In this document: positions 58,436 to 64,000 of the stretch, one piece after another
Numbering within the stretch: position 1 is the stretch's first letter
Layout: each line of letters starts with the position of its first letter
Source: Bacteroidia bacterium
GTDB lineage: Bacteria > Bacteroidota > Bacteroidia > Bacteroidales > Dysgonomonadaceae
Direction: 5' to 3'
Assembly (NCBI GenBank): GCA_025999435.1
Contig: BNXH01000002.1
Coordinates: 1 to 64,000 of the forward strand
DNA length: 64,000 nt
The notes under the pieces: generated by a model
What the model was told of the DNA's origin: nothing
Databases searched by the model: none
Seen by the model: the letters and a program-made list of their open reading frames with translations, nothing else
Translations under genes and position numbers: made by a program

Positions 58436-58996
58436 TTAGGATTTCTTATCTTTCAAACATTTACAATTAATAAATACCACATAGCCGATATATAGTCCCG
58501 ATATAATAATGATAAAGACCGATGTTATAACGGTGGTTGATTCTGATTCGTTACACAACATATATAATAATAGAGAACATACTCCCAAAAAAATGCTTAC
58601 TCCAAAGTAAATTATGTAAAAAGGTTTATGGTAATTTAACTTACAAGCATAGATGAGAAAACAAATTGAAGCAAATGCCACTCCTATTGTTGTAATAAAT
58701 AAGCATCTATCTGAGAATTTGAAAGCTATCCATAAAGATATTGAAACCAATAAATCGGGAATGTAATAATAACTCTTTTTTATTTCTCCAGGGTATTTCT
58801 CCTTGAGATTTTTATATAAATGACAATAGTCTGCAACATACATAGCGACAATAAAACATTGTATGAAAAACAACATATCAAACACAAAGCCTTTTCCCTT
58901 TGTTGGAAATAAATCATATATCATAGAACCTAAAATAGCAGGATAAATAAGTCCATAAATTAGGATTTCTTTTACGGATTTCTTTTCTGTGCACAT
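58436..58996 (-). CDS. Multi-pass membrane protein of unknown function
   Basis: The 186-residue protein has five or six hydrophobic segments (IYGLIYPAILGSMIYDLF, MLFFIQCFIVAMYVADY, LLVSISLWIAFKF, TTIGVAFASICFLIYAC, IYFGVSIFLGVCSLLLYML, FIIIISGLYIGYVVFI). I recognise no family. It stands alone between purL and the glycosidases on the minus strand. Confidence 0.65.
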   Translation of the reverse strand: MCTEKKSVKEILIYGLIYPAILGSMIYDLFPTKGKGFVFDMLFFIQCFIVAMYVADYCHLYKNLKEKYPGEIKKSYYYIPDLLVSISLWIAFKFSDRCLFITTIGVAFASICFLIYACKLNYHKPFYIIYFGVSIFLGVCSLLLYMLCNESESTTVITSVFIIIISGLYIGYVVFINCKCLKDKKS

Positions 58997-59098
58997 AATT
59001 TCAAATTTTAGAAGAATTTATAACATCTGAAATCTAGAATAAAATGAAAAAGCCATATTACAAAAAATTCTATTTCTCCGCGCCGGCAACGGGCTTCT

Positions 59099-59187
59099 CT
59101 CGTCATTGTGAGCCTGCAAGGTGAAGCAATCTAGTATATCGGATATAATAATATTCTGGATTGCTTCACTCCGTTCGCAATGACGAG
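59099..59187. repeat. REP-like palindrome, CGTCATTG type
   Basis: CTCGTCATTG (59099-59108) and CAATGACGAG (59178-59187) enclose GTGAAGCAATC and GATTGCTTCAC. This CGTCATTGCGA/GAAGCAATC layout is a widespread intergenic palindrome in bacteria. It lies directly after the GH97 gene. Confidence 0.85.
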
Positions 59188-59195
59188 ATACTCTC

Positions 59196-61193
59196 TCAGC
59201 GTTTTGTTATTTTCACAACATAACCTCCGCCCGGAGCCATCGAAATCGGCAGCTTCCTGTTTGCGGGTATATCGATTATTTCCTTCTTGTAGTCGCGTCC
59301 TACACGGCGGGCATTTACTCCATCCCTGAACACTTCGCCTTTAAAGTTTCCTTCACCCAAAAAAGATAAATCCAGTTCCATATCGCGGGCAGCCCAATTG
59401 GTAAGAGCGCCTACGTACCAATCTCCTCCTTTTTGGCGCGCAATTGCCACATACGCCCCTATTTTCCCATCCAGCGATATAGTATTATCCCATACGGTGG
59501 GAACAGAAGCAATAAACTCTGTACATTCCTTTTCCGCCATATAATTCGATGGGTTATCGCAAAGCATGTTAAGCGGCGATTCGAAAATTATATATTCCGC
59601 CAACTGACGGCAACGTGTACCTTGGCTCATAGCTTCCGAGCTTACCGGACGGAAATTTCCTTTGCCGGCATTACGCATAGCGCCCTGTGTGTAATCCATA
59701 GGCCCGGCTACCTGACGAATGAATGGAATTGTAACATCATACGTCACCTGATCTAATTCTTCGGTCGACCACTTCAATTGTTCCAGACCATTCACCCCTT
59801 CGAAGTTGATAACATTCGGATAAGTACGTTGTAGCCCTGTAGGCTTGTATGTGCCGTGAAAGTCAATCAGCATCTTATACTTAGCTCCTATTTCCGCTGC
59901 CCGGTGATGAAAGTCGACCATAAGCTGGTCATCCCTGTCCATGAAGTCTACTTTAAAACCTTTGATACCCATTTCGCTATAATGCTTGCAGATGCCTTCT
60001 ATATCCCTGTTGAACGCATAATAACCTGCCCAAAGAATAAGCCCTACATTTTTACTATTCGCGTAACTTACAAGTTCTTTCAAATTTATTTCGGGCACAA
60101 CCTGAAGCAAATCGGCCTTTTTGTTAACAGCCCAGCCCTCGTCAAGAATAACATATTCGATACCATATTCAGAAGCAAAATCGATATAATATTTATATGT
60201 TTCATTATTTACCCCCGAACGAAAATCGACATTATACAAATTCCACGCGTTCCACCAGTCCCACGCTACTTTTCCGGGTTTTACCCATGAGAAATCTCCC
60301 TGAGATGGAGTTGCCAGTTTATAAACCATATCGTTATCAGCCAATTGAGAGTCTTTCTCGGCAACAATCACAGCTCGCCAAGGGAAATTCGTTGCTCCGT
60401 CATATTTAGCGATATATGATTCACGCGATCTGATAAGTTCCTGCAACATATTATGTCCTCCTTGCTCAACATTTTCAGGATAAGGGGCAAATACACCTTT
60501 CAGACCATTCGCTGCGTCCGCAGGGTACAAGAACATGCCCGGATAATTCATCAGGTCGGCTTCTACGATACAAACTTTTTTTCCGTTCGCCCCCTCGACC
60601 ACAAGCGGAGAAATACCTAACCGTTTTTTATTCCAATCTGATAAAGCGATGTTATGATACGGTTGTTCGAAAGAATTCATGTATTGGCTTTCGAGTGCGC
60701 CTTCGGGCTTATTAGCATAAGCTACGAAGATCTTTTGACCGGCAGGAAAATTAAATTCAGCTTTTTCATTCTTCACAATGAACGGCTTCTTCGATGCCGA
60801 AACAAAACGGTAGGCTATACCATCGTTATATGCCCTGAAGATGATGTTATAATCTCCCTTAAATTTAAGGGTCAGCTCGTTGTAATTATCGGTAATCCGA
60901 CTCCGTTTGTAAATAGGCGAGCTGATAAATTGATTGACAGCCCTGGTTGACGATCCTGATAGTTTGGTATCGACACCATATGCCGTACCATCGTTCAACA
61001 GTAAAGCTATGGCTGATTTGTCGAGCATAATATCACCCTTGTGAGCGACAGTGTATTCTACCGTTTTTCCGACCGTAATGTTAGCCTCCAGTTTTCCATC
61101 AGGAGCCTTCAACGTAAATTGTTTCTGGGCGGATATTGCCAGCGAAAAGCAAAATAAAAAACTAATTAAAATTATCAAGTTGTGTTTTCTCAT
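59196..61193 (-). CDS. GH97 glycoside hydrolase (alpha-galactosidase/alpha-glucosidase)
   Basis: The 665-residue secreted enzyme has a signal peptide (LIILISFLFCFSLAISAQ), an N-terminal beta-super-sandwich, a TIM barrel and a C-terminal beta-domain. Barrel motifs: YVILDEGWAVNKKADLLQVV, VGLILWAGYYAFNRDIEGI, KGFKVDFMDRDDQLMVDF and VINFEGVNGLEQLKWS. An Asp in KVDFMDRDD at the nucleophile strand fits the retaining subgroup (alpha-galactosidase-like) rather than the SusB-type inverting group; that is inference. It follows the GH2 gene in the same direction. Confidence 0.9.
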   Translation of the reverse strand: MRKHNLIILISFLFCFSLAISAQKQFTLKAPDGKLEANITVGKTVEYTVAHKGDIMLDKSAIALLLNDGTAYGVDTKLSGSSTRAVNQFISSPIYKRSRITDNYNELTLKFKGDYNIIFRAYNDGIAYRFVSASKKPFIVKNEKAEFNFPAGQKIFVAYANKPEGALESQYMNSFEQPYHNIALSDWNKKRLGISPLVVEGANGKKVCIVEADLMNYPGMFLYPADAANGLKGVFAPYPENVEQGGHNMLQELIRSRESYIAKYDGATNFPWRAVIVAEKDSQLADNDMVYKLATPSQGDFSWVKPGKVAWDWWNAWNLYNVDFRSGVNNETYKYYIDFASEYGIEYVILDEGWAVNKKADLLQVVPEINLKELVSYANSKNVGLILWAGYYAFNRDIEGICKHYSEMGIKGFKVDFMDRDDQLMVDFHHRAAEIGAKYKMLIDFHGTYKPTGLQRTYPNVINFEGVNGLEQLKWSTEELDQVTYDVTIPFIRQVAGPMDYTQGAMRNAGKGNFRPVSSEAMSQGTRCRQLAEYIIFESPLNMLCDNPSNYMAEKECTEFIASVPTVWDNTISLDGKIGAYVAIARQKGGDWYVGALTNWAARDMELDLSFLGEGNFKGEVFRDGVNARRVGRDYKKEIIDIPANRKLPISMAPGGGYVVKITKR

Positions 61194-61238
61194 TATATGG
61201 TATTTTTAATTATACATTATTATACAGCAATAAAAACC

Positions 61239-61283
61239 GAATCTAAAAAAGACTTATGCTAAATTAAGCCTTTTTTTAGATTC
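61239..61283 (-). terminator. Terminator-like hairpin between GH2 and GH97 genes
   Basis: GAATCTAAAAAA (61239-61250) pairs with TTTTTTAGATTC (61272-61283) around a 21-nt loop. It follows the GH2 stop by about 75 bp and may end that transcript or only partly separate the two genes. The rest of 61194-61356 is AT-rich without a gene. Confidence 0.55.
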
Positions 61284-61356
61284 AATTCATACAGATTCGA
61301 ACATTTTTAAGCACTCAGTAAAAATTAATGACGCATTTAAGCATTTCAAATAGCCC

Positions 61357-64000
<2,644 letters not shown>

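Overview
The window is chromosomal DNA of a Bacteroidota (order Bacteroidales) bacterium. Evidence: TTG or TTTG about 19 bp upstream of TAnnTTTG promoters, GH97 and GH2 glycosidases with Bacteroidales-type signal peptides, a fused single-chain PurL of about 1230 residues, a long serine acetyltransferase, and SPOR and porin-like envelope proteins. Genus is not provable here; the content would fit Dysgonomonas or a relative.

Layout. (1) 1-3.8 kb: tail of an IS21-type istB gene, a tRNA-Gly/tRNA-Leu pair, a Rieske-like lipoprotein, queG and a membrane protein, then a repeat-rich spacer. (2) About 3.8-37.5 kb: a complete-looking Mu-like transposable prophage with a contractile tail. (3) 37.5-64 kb: host genes tpl, a SPOR lipoprotein, a PhnP-like hydrolase, mtgA, gdhA, cysE, a flavin reductase, pyrI-pyrB with a leader/attenuator, an envelope/sugar cluster, a nitroreductase, a porin-like protein, purL, a GH97 enzyme and a truncated GH2 beta-galactosidase.

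Prophage logic. A leftward repressor operon (S24-type repressor plus four small cargo genes) faces a rightward early operon (HTH regulator, small proteins, MuA transposase D302-D369-E404, MuB ATPase, GemA-like and DUF3164-like proteins, a DnaA domain IV mini-protein). The early operon meets a leftward packaging/head block (small and large terminase, DUF1320, portal, MuF fused to a PD-ExK toxin-like nuclease, neck protein) at a perfect palindromic terminator. A divergent control region at 19.6-19.7 kb launches the rightward block: protease/scaffold, capsid, sheath, tube, tail chaperone with a canonical -1 slippery site, baseplate, lysis cassette (holin-like, amidase, single-gene spanin), collar and fibre proteins, a displaced tape measure and gpG-like protein, and finally a Mom-like DNA adenine modification gene behind a long hairpin. 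Candidate ends carry inverted CAAATCGTACAA sites and an ATTAT target duplication.

Most notable non-gene signals: a 198-199 bp inverted repeat pair flanking about 50 kb that includes the prophage; a word-like repeat lexicon shared by host and phage spacers and in two places inserted in frame in phage genes; two minimal tRNA-like (acceptor plus T-arm) elements in the early operon; 17-bp operators including one inside the repressor gene; and a 54-codon leader peptide overlapping a U-tract attenuator upstream of pyrBI. All family assignments come from reading motifs; no database search was run.
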